This document shows, piece after piece, positions 23,208 through 32,052 of a stretch of 64,000 nucleotides of DNA. The notes under the pieces are model-generated. The model saw nothing but the letters and a program-made list of their open reading frames with translations. It had not been told where the DNA came from and ran no database searches. The DNA lies in contig CACYPS010000002.1 of the NCBI GenBank assembly GCA_902776305.1, forward strand, positions 56,570 to 120,569, in the 5' to 3' direction. Numbering within the stretch: position 1 is the first letter of the stretch; each line of letters opens with the position of its first letter. The stretch comes from an uncultured Lachnospiraceae bacterium (GTDB lineage Bacteria; Bacillota; Clostridia; Lachnospirales; Lachnospiraceae). Both the position numbers and the translations under genes were made by a program.

Positions 23208-23250
23208 TATATTCTTCATCGTGAGATTGTACTCACGATAAAGAATAAAA
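23208..23250 (+). repeat. repeat A, short form
   Basis: TTATATTCTTCATCGTGAGA, TTGTACTCACGATAAAGAAT, AAAA: left sub-hairpin joined to the right terminal sequence, as at 17808. Confidence 0.7.
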
Positions 23251-23312
23251 GCTGTCGCTTCAGGCAGGGTCGCCGCAATATATTGCGGCCTCAAGCCATA
23301 AAGCGACAGCTT
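23249..23312. terminator. nested-hairpin terminator after purH
   Basis: AAGCTGTCGCTT/AAGCGACAGCTT outside and GCCGCAATATATTGCGGC inside. It lies downstream of the minus-strand purH. Confidence 0.75.
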
Positions 23313-23341
23313 CGCATTACATCGAAGATCTGATCTGATTT

Positions 23342-24520
23342 TTAGTGATGGAACAGGCGGATTCCCGTGAAGGCCATAGCCATACCATACTTATCGCAGC
23401 ACTCAATAACTGCATCGTCACGGACAGATCCGCCCGGCTCTGCAATATACTTGACACCGCTCTTCTTAGCGCGCTCGATATTGTCGGAGAACGGGAAGAA
23501 TGCATCGGAACCGAGTGCGATATTCTCAGCCTGGTCAAGCCATGCTCTCTTCTCTTCAGCCGTGAATACTTCCGGTTTCTCCTTGAAGATCTTCTGCCAT
23601 GCGCCGTCTGCAAGGACGTCCATGTACTCATCGCCGATATAGACGTCGATCGCATTGTCACGATCTGCACGGCGGATATTGTCAACGAACGGAAGATTCA
23701 GGACCTTCGGGCACTGGCGGAGCAGCCAGTTGTCAGCCTTATTTCCTGCAAGTCTTACGCAGTGTACGCGGGACTGCTGTCCGGCGCCGACGCCGATCGC
23801 CTGACCGTCATATGCATAACATACGGAATTGGACTGTGTGTATTTGAGAGTGATCAGGGAAATCACCAGATCACGCTTTGCGGAATCCGGGATGTCCTTG
23901 TTCTGTGTAACGACATTTGCAAGAATATCATTGTTGATCGCAAGCTCGTTGCGACCCTGCTCAAATGTGATGCCGAACACTTCCTTGTGCTCAAGCGGCT
24001 GCGGAACATATTCCGGATCGATCTTGATCACGTTATAATTTCCGTTCTTTTTCGCTTTAAGAATCTCAAGCGCCTCATCCGTGTAACCCGGTGCGATGAC
24101 ACCGTCGGAGACTTCCCTCTTGATAATCTTTGCTGTGGAAGCATCGCAGACATCGGACAGAGAAATAAAATCGCCGAAAGAGCTCATACGGTCAGCGCCG
24201 CGTGCACGCGCATATGCACATGCGAGCGGAGAAAGCTCCTCCATATCATCCACAAAATAAATCTTTTTCAGCACATCTGTGAGCGGAAGGCCGACTGCTG
24301 CTCCTGCCGGAGATACATGCTTGAATGAAGTTGCTGCCGGAAGACCTGTTGCGGCTTTCAGATCACGGACAAGCTGCCATCCGTTCAGAGCATCCATAAA
24401 GTTGATATAACCCGGACGTCCGTTCAATACTTCGATCGGAAGATCACTTCCATCTGAAACAAAAATGCGGGACGGTTTCTGATTCGGATTGCAGCCGTAT
24501 TTGAGTGCTAAATCTTTCAT
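23342..24520 (-). CDS. purH: stand-alone AICAR transformylase (PurH C-terminal domain)
   Basis: Formylates AICAR to FAICAR with 10-formyl-THF, the penultimate step of IMP synthesis. The 392 residues correspond only to the transformylase domain of bifunctional PurH; the IMP cyclohydrolase (MGS-like) domain is absent. Visible: the active-site pair in SFKHVSPAGAAVG, YARARGADRMSSFGDFISLSD, DGVIAPGYTDEALEIL, TLKYTQSNSVCYAYDGQ, GAGQQSRVHC, and DAFFPFSDNIERAKKSGVKY near the end. The missing activity is supplied by the gene immediately upstream (PurO type). AAAGGA lies about 13 bp before the ATG, a rather long spacing. The gene name refers to the family of the domain. Confidence 0.93.
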   Translation of the reverse strand: MKDLALKYGCNPNQKPSRIFVSDGSDLPIEVLNGRPGYINFMDALNGWQLVRDLKAATGLPAATSFKHVSPAGAAVGLPLTDVLKKIYFVDDMEELSPLACAYARARGADRMSSFGDFISLSDVCDASTAKIIKREVSDGVIAPGYTDEALEILKAKKNGNYNVIKIDPEYVPQPLEHKEVFGITFEQGRNELAINNDILANVVTQNKDIPDSAKRDLVISLITLKYTQSNSVCYAYDGQAIGVGAGQQSRVHCVRLAGNKADNWLLRQCPKVLNLPFVDNIRRADRDNAIDVYIGDEYMDVLADGAWQKIFKEKPEVFTAEEKRAWLDQAENIALGSDAFFPFSDNIERAKKSGVKYIAEPGGSVRDDAVIECCDKYGMAMAFTGIRLFHH

Positions 24521-24558
24521 GTAATCTTTAATTTCCTTTCATTTGTGCTTAACAACAA

Positions 24559-25272
24559 TTATTTGTGTTTATTTACAATTCTGGTCTCATACTTTCCTGT
24601 CTCGACATCAATATATCTGACGAAAAGAGATACCTTATTCTCTTCATTAAGGCTTGTCCAGATCGTATCCGTAAAGCTGTCGATGTCATCCGGAATGGAT
24701 ACCGGAAGCGGTTCTCCCTCAAAGCTCGGAAGCGGGTTTCCGTCATCGATGTATGTGCTGATAAAATGTCCTGTACCTGCTGCCGCCGGTGAATATGTGA
24801 ATGTGAAGCGGTGATCTGTATCCGGATTTCCGTCTGCACTCTTCAGGATGGAAAGTGCATAGTTGAAATCACCGTCCTTGAGATGAATAACGCCCGAAAT
24901 TCTCGGTGTGTAATTCGGTCCGTCCGGCTCATATCTGCGTGAGCGAAGGGACTGTTCAAACGTGAACTGGTGGTCAAGACCTTCGTAGATCGTGTCGGTC
25001 TGGTCACCGTTGGAAACAATTGTCTTTGAACCAAGTACACGCACAGGCGCATAGATGATTAGGCTCGGGTCTTCCATCTTGGACGGGTCAAATGCCTCCG
25101 TGCGGATACCCTCTCCGTCTTCAACAAAAACCCTGTTTCTTGAGTTGACACTTCTTCCCATGATGAAGTAAGCGGCGACTGCATACTTGCCATTTGCAGA
25201 TCTTCCGAGAGCGATTCCTCTGCCTGGATAAGACTTGGACTGAAGGAGTGTTCCAAGATCCTGCTTTTTCAT
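24559..25272 (-). CDS. purO: IMP cyclohydrolase, PurO-like
   Basis: Predicted to close FAICAR to IMP, replacing the missing N-terminal half of PurH. The roughly 237 residues show the family-type start (SKSYPGRGIALGRSANGKYAVAAYFIMGRS), NRVFVEDG, SLIIYAPVRVLG, SNGDQTDTIYEGL, RRYEPDGPNYTPRISGV and AAAGTGHFISTY, as in archaeal PurO and its clostridial relatives. Two ATGs are possible. 25278 overlaps the Xre stop; 25272 is used because AAGGAGG is 8 bp before it. It lies between a small Xre regulator and purH in one minus-strand operon. Confidence 0.9.
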   Translation of the reverse strand: MKKQDLGTLLQSKSYPGRGIALGRSANGKYAVAAYFIMGRSVNSRNRVFVEDGEGIRTEAFDPSKMEDPSLIIYAPVRVLGSKTIVSNGDQTDTIYEGLDHQFTFEQSLRSRRYEPDGPNYTPRISGVIHLKDGDFNYALSILKSADGNPDTDHRFTFTYSPAAAGTGHFISTYIDDGNPLPSFEGEPLPVSIPDDIDSFTDTIWTSLNEENKVSLFVRYIDVETGKYETRIVNKHK

Positions 25273-25274
25273 TT

Positions 25275-25484
25275 TCATTTCCTCCTTGGTGGTACTTCAA
25301 GATACTCAATCGGTATTTTATATAGTTCTGAGAGAGCGATCAGGTCATGTACCTTTATCTCCGTCACGCCGTTTTCCCAGTTGACTATCGTCTGTTTGTT
25401 GCGGCCCAATGTGTTCGCAACATCCTCCTGCGTCATTTCAGCATTTACACGTGCTGCTTTCAGTTTAATCTTTGGTAGCGTCAT
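25275..25484 (-). CDS. small Xre-family transcriptional regulator
   Basis: A 69-residue protein that is essentially one helix-turn-helix domain: LKAARVNAEMTQEDVANTLG, then RNKQTIVNWENGVTEIK and a C-terminal helix ending YKIPIEYLEVPPRRK. It has no sensor domain. The ATG at 25484 is preceded by GAGGG. Its stop overlaps the first possible purO start, and it leads the xre-purO-purH operon. A 19-bp palindrome fills the spacer of the operon promoter, so autorepression and control of IMP synthesis are plausible. How purine status would reach a regulator with no ligand domain is unclear. Confidence 0.85.
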   Translation of the reverse strand: MTLPKIKLKAARVNAEMTQEDVANTLGRNKQTIVNWENGVTEIKVHDLIALSELYKIPIEYLEVPPRRK

Positions 25485-25522
25485 TATCCATCCCTCATAT
25501 GGCATTTTCAACTCTTCTATAA

Positions 25523-25551
25523 AGAATAATCCATTTAAATTGGATTTTCAA
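25523..25551 (-). promoter_or_regulatory. promoter and candidate operator of xre-purO-purH
   Basis: Minus strand TTGAAA (25546-25551), 17 bp, TATTCT (25523-25528). The spacer holds AATCCA-N7-TGGATT (25528-25546), a perfect 6-bp inverted repeat that would block polymerase if bound. Confidence 0.6.
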
Positions 25552-25601
25552 GCAAATTAAGCAGTCTTTCTTTCCCCGTTTTATTCTACCCGGACAGAAT
25601 A

Positions 25602-25633
25602 TTGGATAAACTGTACTAAATTATGTATAGTTT
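25602..25633 (+). promoter_or_regulatory. promoter and candidate operator of the divergent Xre gene
   Basis: TTGGAT (25602-25607), 18 bp, TATAGT (25626-25631). AAACTGTAC-N8-GTATAGTTT (25608-25633) is an inverted repeat with one mismatch covering the spacer and -10. It differs in sequence from the operator at 25528. Confidence 0.6.
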
Positions 25634-25680
25634 AAACATAAATGATAATTTATTATTTAATTGAATGGATAAGTATAATC

Positions 25681-26103
25681 ATGTTATCCCCAATAATGCT
25701 TGAAAGATCACATATTTTGGTGAATAATCTGACTCGATATATGGACGCCAACGGTTTTCAGCAGCGTCAGCTTGCAAATCTGGCAGGAATAAGTCCTACC
25801 ACTTTGAACAACTGGCTGCGCAGCTACTCCTATCCCGAACCCGAAAACCTGCTCAAACTGGCAGTTGCACTGCACTGTGAAGTGCCTGATCTGACAGAAA
25901 CCGAGAGTTATCAGGACGAAAGAAAACGATATCTCACGATAGGACAGGCAGCTTTGCTGAATGCCTACCAGACCGACAGGGAATTCCAGAAAGTATGCGA
26001 TATATCCTTAAGACTGTATCGAGAAAAACGTCTTTCCGCTTACGTTTCCAAATTGCAGGAATACGTAGAATCTTATGACTCTGAGACAAACGAAAAAAAA
26101 TAA
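25681..26103 (+). CDS. Xre-family transcriptional regulator, 140 aa
   Basis: An HTH domain near the N-terminus (VNNLTRYMDANGFQQRQLAN, LAGISPTTLNNWLRSYSYPE) is followed by an uncharacterised helical C-terminal region rich in charged residues (DREFQKVCDISLRLYREKRL). No known ligand domain is seen. Starts at 25642, 25681 and 25696 are all in frame, none with a good Shine-Dalgarno; 25681 is a compromise. It is divergent from xre-purO-purH, with its own palindromic operator over the promoter. Its target beyond itself is unknown, but proximity suggests the pur operon. Confidence 0.7.
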   Translation: MLSPIMLERSHILVNNLTRYMDANGFQQRQLANLAGISPTTLNNWLRSYSYPEPENLLKLAVALHCEVPDLTETESYQDERKRYLTIGQAALLNAYQTDREFQKVCDISLRLYREKRLSAYVSKLQEYVESYDSETNEKK

Positions 26104-26137
26104 GGGTTGCCACACTTTGCGGCAATCCTTATTTTTT
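26095..26137. terminator. bidirectional terminator
   Basis: AAAAAATAAGGGTTGCC and GGCAATCCTTATTTTTT flank a 9-nt loop between convergent genes. Confidence 0.92.
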
Positions 26138-26148
26138 CTTATCCATAT

Positions 26149-27171
26149 TTAGGCAGTTTTGACTGTAATGATGTATCCGTCAACATTATTGCCGGAAACA
26201 GTGTACTCTCCTTCCGGTTCTTCAATTGTCGTCTCCGTCGTAAAGAAGACTTCATATGTCCCGCTGTCACATGTGATCGACAGGGGGTTATCTGCTCGGG
26301 CGTTTGCCCGAAGATAGTCGATGTATTCCTCGAGGCACAGGTTTTGTGTCGCCATATATGTCGCATGCGGAATCCCCACATATCGGAAGTGCCACGCCTC
26401 ATTGCTGATGCCGGTCACTTCCACCTTATCCTCTGCATATCTGCGGATAAAGCCGTAGTGGTAAGAATTCTCGTTCATCCACACGGCGTTCTCGCTCTCG
26501 GAAAAGGTTCCTTCACTCCCGTCCTCGTAAAAAATACTCATGTCCACAGAAAGACCGGTATGATGCTCGCTGTAACCCGGTATCGCGACGTAGCTTCTGG
26601 CGTACTCTTCTCCGTAGAGTTCTGCCATCTCATCCCAGACACTCTGCTGATACTCCATTGATCTATAGGCCGATGCAACACCGGTCATTTTGCTTCCGAC
26701 CGCACTGTCACACGCATCGACAAGCTGATCAAGAAAGGGCATGATCCTGTCGGCAACTTCAAAATCTTCTTTTCCGACCGGATAATTGAAACTTTGCGTA
26801 TCATGAATGTTGACGAGAGAGACAGTGGGTGCATTTGCGTCAAAATCATATGCGTAGGATCCGTTCACAAGCACCAGATCGCCACTATGCATCTGCTCCA
26901 CGGTCAAATTCAGCATCTTTACACTCTCCGCCGGTTCCGATTGTGCCGATGTATCTACGCTCGTCGCAGCACTCGAATCTTGTATTTCTGTCCCGGCGCT
27001 CTGTTTTGCACCTGCATTCTTCCCGTTCTTATTTCGTTCCATCATAAAAAGAATGACAATAAGGATAGCGATAATGATCAGGAAGATCACGGCAACCCTC
27101 TGCTTCTGTTTTCTTTTTTTGGCGAGCCTTCTTCTGGCTTTGGCGCGCCTTTTTTTATCACTTTCTGCCAT
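26149..27171 (-). CDS. membrane-anchored D,D-carboxypeptidase, VanY/M15B family
   Basis: Zinc peptidase that trims the terminal D-Ala from peptidoglycan stem peptides outside the cell. A very basic cytoplasmic N-terminus (KKRRAKARRRLAKKRKQKQR) precedes one membrane helix (about residues 26-44) and a Ser/Thr/Ala-rich linker to about residue 85. The catalytic domain has SAYRSMEYQQSVWDEM, the zinc motif SEHHTGLSVDMS and EAWHFRYVGIPHA, so all M15B metal and catalytic positions are visible. An unassigned tail of about 50 residues ends the protein. The Shine-Dalgarno is weak. Nothing nearby suggests a vancomycin-resistance cluster, so a housekeeping wall-trimming role is more likely. Confidence 0.9.
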   Translation of the reverse strand: MAESDKKRRAKARRRLAKKRKQKQRVAVIFLIIIAILIVILFMMERNKNGKNAGAKQSAGTEIQDSSAATSVDTSAQSEPAESVKMLNLTVEQMHSGDLVLVNGSYAYDFDANAPTVSLVNIHDTQSFNYPVGKEDFEVADRIMPFLDQLVDACDSAVGSKMTGVASAYRSMEYQQSVWDEMAELYGEEYARSYVAIPGYSEHHTGLSVDMSIFYEDGSEGTFSESENAVWMNENSYHYGFIRRYAEDKVEVTGISNEAWHFRYVGIPHATYMATQNLCLEEYIDYLRANARADNPLSITCDSGTYEVFFTTETTIEEPEGEYTVSGNNVDGYIITVKTA

Positions 27172-27192
27172 TACATGTCCGGCACAAGCCGT

Positions 27193-27597
27193 TTATCCCT
27201 CCATGATTTTTACATAAAAGTATCTGGTTCTCGGACCGTCGAACTCGCAGAAGTACAGATCCTGCCAGATTCCGAGGATCAGACGACCGTTCTCGATGAT
27301 GAGCGACTCGGATACACCGACCGCAGCGCTCTTAATGTGTGCGAACGAGTTCCCGTCCTCGTGTAAATACTCGTTGTCGTTCCGCGGAAAGACTTTTTCA
27401 AATGCATACAGCATGTCGTGCTGTACATTTGGATCCGTGTTCTCACTGACCGTGATCGCGGCCGTCGTATGCGGGCACATGATGACAGCGACACCGTCAA
27501 AAATCCCGCTCACCTCGATATCGCCCCGGACGATGTCCGTTATGGCGATCATCTTCTCCTCTGAGTCGATATGAAGCTCGTGTTTAAATACTTTCAT
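27193..27597 (-). CDS. YjbQ family protein (UPF0047)
   Basis: A 134-residue protein of the YjbQ family, some members of which have a weak thiamine phosphate synthase activity; the physiological role is unsettled. The characteristic CPHTTAAITVSENTDPNV, NSFAHIKSAAVGVSESLII and LGIWQDLYFCEFDGPRTR are present, including the clustered His residues (PHTT, HIKS) thought to bind metal. The ATG at 27597 is chosen because AAAGGAG precedes it by 6 bp, removing a spurious 11-residue extension. The downstream VanY-type gene starts 21 bp later. Confidence 0.9.
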   Translation of the reverse strand: MKVFKHELHIDSEEKMIAITDIVRGDIEVSGIFDGVAVIMCPHTTAAITVSENTDPNVQHDMLYAFEKVFPRNDNEYLHEDGNSFAHIKSAAVGVSESLIIENGRLILGIWQDLYFCEFDGPRTRYFYVKIMEG

Positions 27598-27659
27598 AGG
27601 GAACTCCTTTCTTTCGGTCGGTGAAATCACTTAAGGCTCATCCGCTCCTTCGGCAGCCG

Positions 27660-28157
27660 TCAGTCTGTAAAGAATCTTCTCGGAAGCCTGTATTTCAGAT
27701 CCTGAATAAGGCTCTCATCATCGATCTGCATGTAGATAAGGCGTCTTTCCTGGGGCACTACGAATACATAAGGTCTGTTATTCGGATCCAACGCGGAGTA
27801 ATCGGTCACGGTGAAGTCATGCTGGAACGCGTCGAGCTGGTGGGAACCGAGGGGTGCGACACAGTCGACATTTGTGACCGAAAAGGTCTCTTTGTGCTTT
27901 CTCTTTGACTTTGAATAGATCACGTCTATGTCAAATTCGCCGTTGACGTAGGAATACTCGTACTCGACGTTGAATCGCGGGAGAATGAAAAAGTATAAGA
28001 CAACGGCAAGAATAATGCCCGGGTAGATCAGGGGTCCGAAGACGAACAGGCCGCCGAGTATGAGGAGGGCGGCGAGGGCGATCAGAGCATATTTCATGAC
28101 TTGCTCGGAACTTTTGGGGTTGCGTTTGACAAGGTGTTCAGAAAAAATGTCACTCAT
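27660..28157 (-). CDS. small membrane protein, DUF6106-like
   Basis: A 165-residue protein with a short cytoplasmic N-terminus, two closely spaced membrane helices (about residues 22-58, ALIALAALLILGGLFVFG and YPGIILAVVLYFFILP), then a soluble domain rich in Tyr and beta strands (VEYEYSYVNGEFDIDVIY, PYVFVVPQERRLIYMQIDDE). This layout is like clostridial proteins I recall as DUF6106; the function is unknown. The ATG at 28157 has GGAGG at 7 bp. It is followed by yjbQ with about 60 bp between them. Confidence 0.65.
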   Translation of the reverse strand: MSDIFSEHLVKRNPKSSEQVMKYALIALAALLILGGLFVFGPLIYPGIILAVVLYFFILPRFNVEYEYSYVNGEFDIDVIYSKSKRKHKETFSVTNVDCVAPLGSHQLDAFQHDFTVTDYSALDPNNRPYVFVVPQERRLIYMQIDDESLIQDLKYRLPRRFFTD

Positions 28158-28221
28158 GGTGAAGCCTCCAAAACAAAGTATATGTTGTATTTTAGCATAA
28201 GAGGATGGGGGAGTCATCAGT

Positions 28222-28459
28222 CTTTTCAGAATTTGACGGCTTGCTACGCACATGTACGAATATTCATCGGGAAACTCTTGCCCTTTCCTGCGAAACAGAA
28301 AAATACATATGCACTTTGCGTTCCCGCGTGTCGCTTCGCATACACTTGGTCACACAAAGTGCAGTATTTTTCGTTTCTCGGGCGGGCGGCGAATGTTTCC
28401 CGATCGAATATTGTACATGTTGCTTGTATGGCACAAGATAGGGTACTCAAACTGAAAAG
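28222..28459. repeat. 238-bp imperfect palindrome, family C copy 2
   Basis: The outer arms CTTTTCAG...TTTGA and TCAAACTGAAAAG run inwards through TGTAC/GTACA, CGAATATTC/GAATATT, CGGGAAAC/GTTTCCCG, GCCC/GGGC, AAAAATAC/GTATTTTT and TGCACTTTG/CAAAGTGCA. The apical sequence CCCGCGTGTCGCTTCG is shared with 16077-16358. Several pairs differ from that copy on both arms. The 556-bp gap upstream of groEL's end is filled by this, a tandem repeat and a terminator. Confidence 0.85.
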
Positions 28460-28466
28460 AGGGAGA

Positions 28467-28621
28467 GTTTCGCTGCGGCTGGTCGCCGCATAACCGATAC
28501 TGAAAAGCCGCGTCAGCTCACGTTCGCTCCGCTCACGTTTCGCTGCGGCTGGTCGCCGAGGTACCGATACTGAAAAGCCGCGTCAGCTCACGTTCGCTTC
28601 GCTCACGTTTCGCTGCGGCTG
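28467..28621. repeat. 70-bp tandem repeat, 2.2 copies
   Basis: Units start at 28467, 28537 and 28607 with GTTTCGCTGCGGCTGG. The first two differ at a few bases. Each includes ACTGAAAAGCCGCG, whose complement CGCGGCTTTTCAGT lies at 28697-28711, so a long-range stem can enclose the groEL terminator. Confidence 0.8.
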
Positions 28622-28631
28622 AGCGCCCCAT

Positions 28632-28696
28632 CAAAACGTAAAAATAGCGCCGTAGGTGAGAGCAAGCTCTCCCCCGGCGCTTATTTTTACGTTTTG
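28632..28696 (-). terminator. groEL terminator
   Basis: CAAAACGTAAAAATA and GCGCCG pair with CGGCGC and TATTTTTACGTTTTG, with an inner GAGAGC/GCTCTC stem. It lies just after groEL. Confidence 0.85.
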
Positions 28697-28714
28697 GCGC
28701 GGCTTTTCAGTAAA

Positions 28715-30343
<1,629 letters not shown>

Positions 30344-30634
30344 TTAGTCCTCCTCTACAACTGCAAGAATATCGCTCTGACGAACGATTGTGTATTCCTC
30401 ATCACCAAGCTTAACGTCTGTTCCTGCATACTTTGAATAAATAACCATCTGACCTACCTTGACGTTCATCTCGACTTTCTCACCGTCTACGATTCCGCCC
30501 GGTCCTACAGCGATAACTTCTGCCTGCTGCGGTTTTTCCTTAGCCTGTCCGGAAAGAATGATTCCGGATGCTGTCTTCTCTTCAGCTTCCTTCTGCTTCA
30601 GAACAACTCTGTCGCTAAGCGGTACCAACTTCAT
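30344..30634 (-). CDS. groES: co-chaperonin GroES (Hsp10)
   Basis: A 96-residue lid of the GroEL cavity. LVPLSDRVVLKQKEAEEKTA, the mobile loop TASGIILSGQAKEKPQ, and GGIVDGEKVEMNVKVGQMVIY are all typical. AGGAGG lies 7 bp before the ATG. A perfect CIRCE and a strong promoter precede it, so groES-groEL is a class I heat-shock operon. Confidence 0.98.
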   Translation of the reverse strand: MKLVPLSDRVVLKQKEAEEKTASGIILSGQAKEKPQQAEVIAVGPGGIVDGEKVEMNVKVGQMVIYSKYAGTDVKLGDEEYTIVRQSDILAVVEED

Positions 30635-30683
30635 AATAAAGCCTCCTTATGTGAATGTTTCGAATATCTCTGTTTTTGATTTG

Positions 30684-30710
30684 TTAGCACTCATTTATAT
30701 GGAGTGCTAA
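30684..30710. promoter_or_regulatory. perfect CIRCE operator (HrcA) of groES-groEL
   Basis: TTAGCACTC, nine bases (ATTTATATG), GAGTGCTAA: exact match to the consensus, 50 bp upstream of groES. Confidence 0.98.
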
Positions 30711-30722
30711 CATCTGTATGAT

Positions 30723-30751
30723 AATATACTCTCCCTAAACTCTAATGTCAA
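30723..30751 (-). promoter_or_regulatory. promoter of groES-groEL
   Basis: Minus strand TTGACA (30746-30751), 17 bp, TATATT (30723-30728), 12 bp before the CIRCE. Confidence 0.9.
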
Positions 30752-30819
30752 CATTTATTTTTTAAAACTTGGGTGATGAAGACATGCGATAAAATGCGTG
30801 TGGGAAGTTTGCAAAGAAA

Positions 30820-30863
30820 ATAATCTCTGTTTCGCTCAAATCAACTTTCGAAACAGAGATTAT
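30820..30863 (-). terminator. codY terminator
   Basis: ATAATCTCTGTTTCG and CGAAACAGAGATTAT with a short loop, followed on the minus strand by TTTCTTT. Lies 40 bp after codY. Confidence 0.85.
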
Positions 30864-30902
30864 CTAAAAATGCATATTCTTTTAAAATGTACTTTGCCGG
30901 GC

Positions 30903-31688
30903 TTACTTCTTTTCCCTGCGCAGTTTGATCTCTTCCAGCTCTTCAAAGATGTAATCGTTCAGCACTTTAATATACGTTCCCTTCATACCGGAAGAACGCG
31001 ATTCGATGATTCCCGCACTCTCGAACTTGCGCAGCGCATTGACGATGACTGATCTTGTGATTCCCACCCGGTCTGCGATCTTGCTGGCAACAAGGATGCC
31101 TTCCTTGCCGTCAAGTTCATCGAAAATATGAATAATCGCCTCGAGCTCGGAGAAGGATAAAGTGGAAAATGCAGATTTCACGACCTGTTTCTTGCGCGCC
31201 TCAGCGGCATTTTCTTCATCAACGGATCTCATCATCTCGAGACCGACTACTGTTGTGCCGTATTCACTGACAATGATGTCCTCGATATCGAACTGCTCAC
31301 CTGAACGATAGCAGAATACGGTTCCCAATCTCTCGCCCGCAATGTCGATAGGATTGATAATCGCGACATATTTGGAAATGTCGTCCCCTTCAAAACCAAG
31401 TGTGATCAGATTGACGTTCTCTTTTGTCGAGAGGACTCCGAGAAAACGTTCGTTCAAAAGCTTGTCGATGAATTCACCGACATTGTTCGACAGAAGCTCC
31501 GTAAGTTCATCCACGCCGTCGCATTTTCCTACGCCCAGTACCTTCCCTTTCTTGCTGATTACAAGGATATTGGACTTCAGCGTATCGACCATCACCTTAC
31601 AGATGTCATTAAATACAACCTTTGAGCTGCTCGTATTGTGCAGCAGTTTGTTGATTTTCCTTGTTTTATCCAGCAGCTGTACACTCAT
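30903..31688 (-). CDS. codY: GTP-sensing pleiotropic repressor CodY
   Basis: Global regulator that senses GTP and branched-chain amino acids and represses nutrient-scavenging and biosynthetic genes in Firmicutes. The 261 residues start MSVQLLDKTRKINKLL. They contain the N-terminal GAF ligand domain (to about 155), a linker helix (ARKKQVVKSAFSTLSFSELE) and the highly conserved winged helix ASKIADRVGITRSVIVNALR, FESAGIIESRSSGMKGTYIK. The ATG at 31688 is taken over an upstream GTG, with AAAGGAAG in front. It is monocistronic. A weak CodY-like box occurs about 195 bp upstream. Confidence 0.97.
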   Translation of the reverse strand: MSVQLLDKTRKINKLLHNTSSSKVVFNDICKVMVDTLKSNILVISKKGKVLGVGKCDGVDELTELLSNNVGEFIDKLLNERFLGVLSTKENVNLITLGFEGDDISKYVAIINPIDIAGERLGTVFCYRSGEQFDIEDIIVSEYGTTVVGLEMMRSVDEENAAEARKKQVVKSAFSTLSFSELEAIIHIFDELDGKEGILVASKIADRVGITRSVIVNALRKFESAGIIESRSSGMKGTYIKVLNDYIFEELEEIKLRREKK

Positions 31689-31851
31689 CTTGCCGTACTT
31701 CCTTTCCACAGATAAAAGTCAGCCGATCTGCATCGATCAAGCATGAACGGAATCATTCTGAACTTTTCCGTTAATGGTGCTTGAAAAGAGTGCAGACATG
31801 GCAGATATACCACGAGATTTACACTATATTTTATAACTCTGATAATATCAC

Positions 31852-31888
31852 AAAAATACCGTCAAAACAACTGTTCCGACGGTATTTT
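31852..31888 (-). terminator. topA terminator
   Basis: AAAATACCGTC and GACGGTATTTTTGTG pair around a 13-nt loop. The 364-bp gap between codY and topA holds this terminator, the codY promoter region and a weak CodY-like box; no gene is credible there. Confidence 0.75.
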
Positions 31889-31897
31889 CTGATTATT
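31883..31897. promoter_or_regulatory. weak CodY-box-like sequence upstream of codY
   Basis: TATTTTCTGATTATT matches AATTTTCWGAAAATT with three mismatches and overlaps the foot of the topA terminator. It may be chance. Confidence 0.2.
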
Positions 31898-32052
31898 CGT
31901 ACTATTTTATTTTCTATATTCCGTGCGACCGATATATATGTCACATTGCCGAGTTGTCTGCCTTTATAAAGGACCGACCGATAAACTTTCCGCAAAACCA
32001 TCTTATGTACTACAAGTTCAGACAACTGTCCCGGACAGTCATCACGGTCACA

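Noticed and set aside
23109-23333. 74-residue frame containing RNNAPVEHCVAE and LHREIVLT
   Set aside because: Entirely inside repeats B and A; the same peptide appears at the 60.6-kb copy. It is an artefact of the repeat, not a gene.
25485-25640. ZTP (pfl) riboswitch upstream of the purO-purH operon
   Set aside because: The conserved ZTP elements are not present; the region is AT-rich with two small palindromes.
28101-28493. 130-residue frame with LCVPACRFAYTWSH, similar to one at 16075-16362
   Set aside because: Both lie inside the family C palindrome; similarity comes from the repeat, and the changes follow stem pairing rather than codons.
28467-28621. Possible CRISPR or integron attachment sites
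   Set aside because: Two head-to-tail 70-bp copies only, no spacers and no integrase nearby; an ordinary tandem duplication fits.
31831-32025. 64-residue minus-strand frame between topA and codY
   Set aside because: TTG start with no ribosome binding site, and it overlaps the topA terminator.
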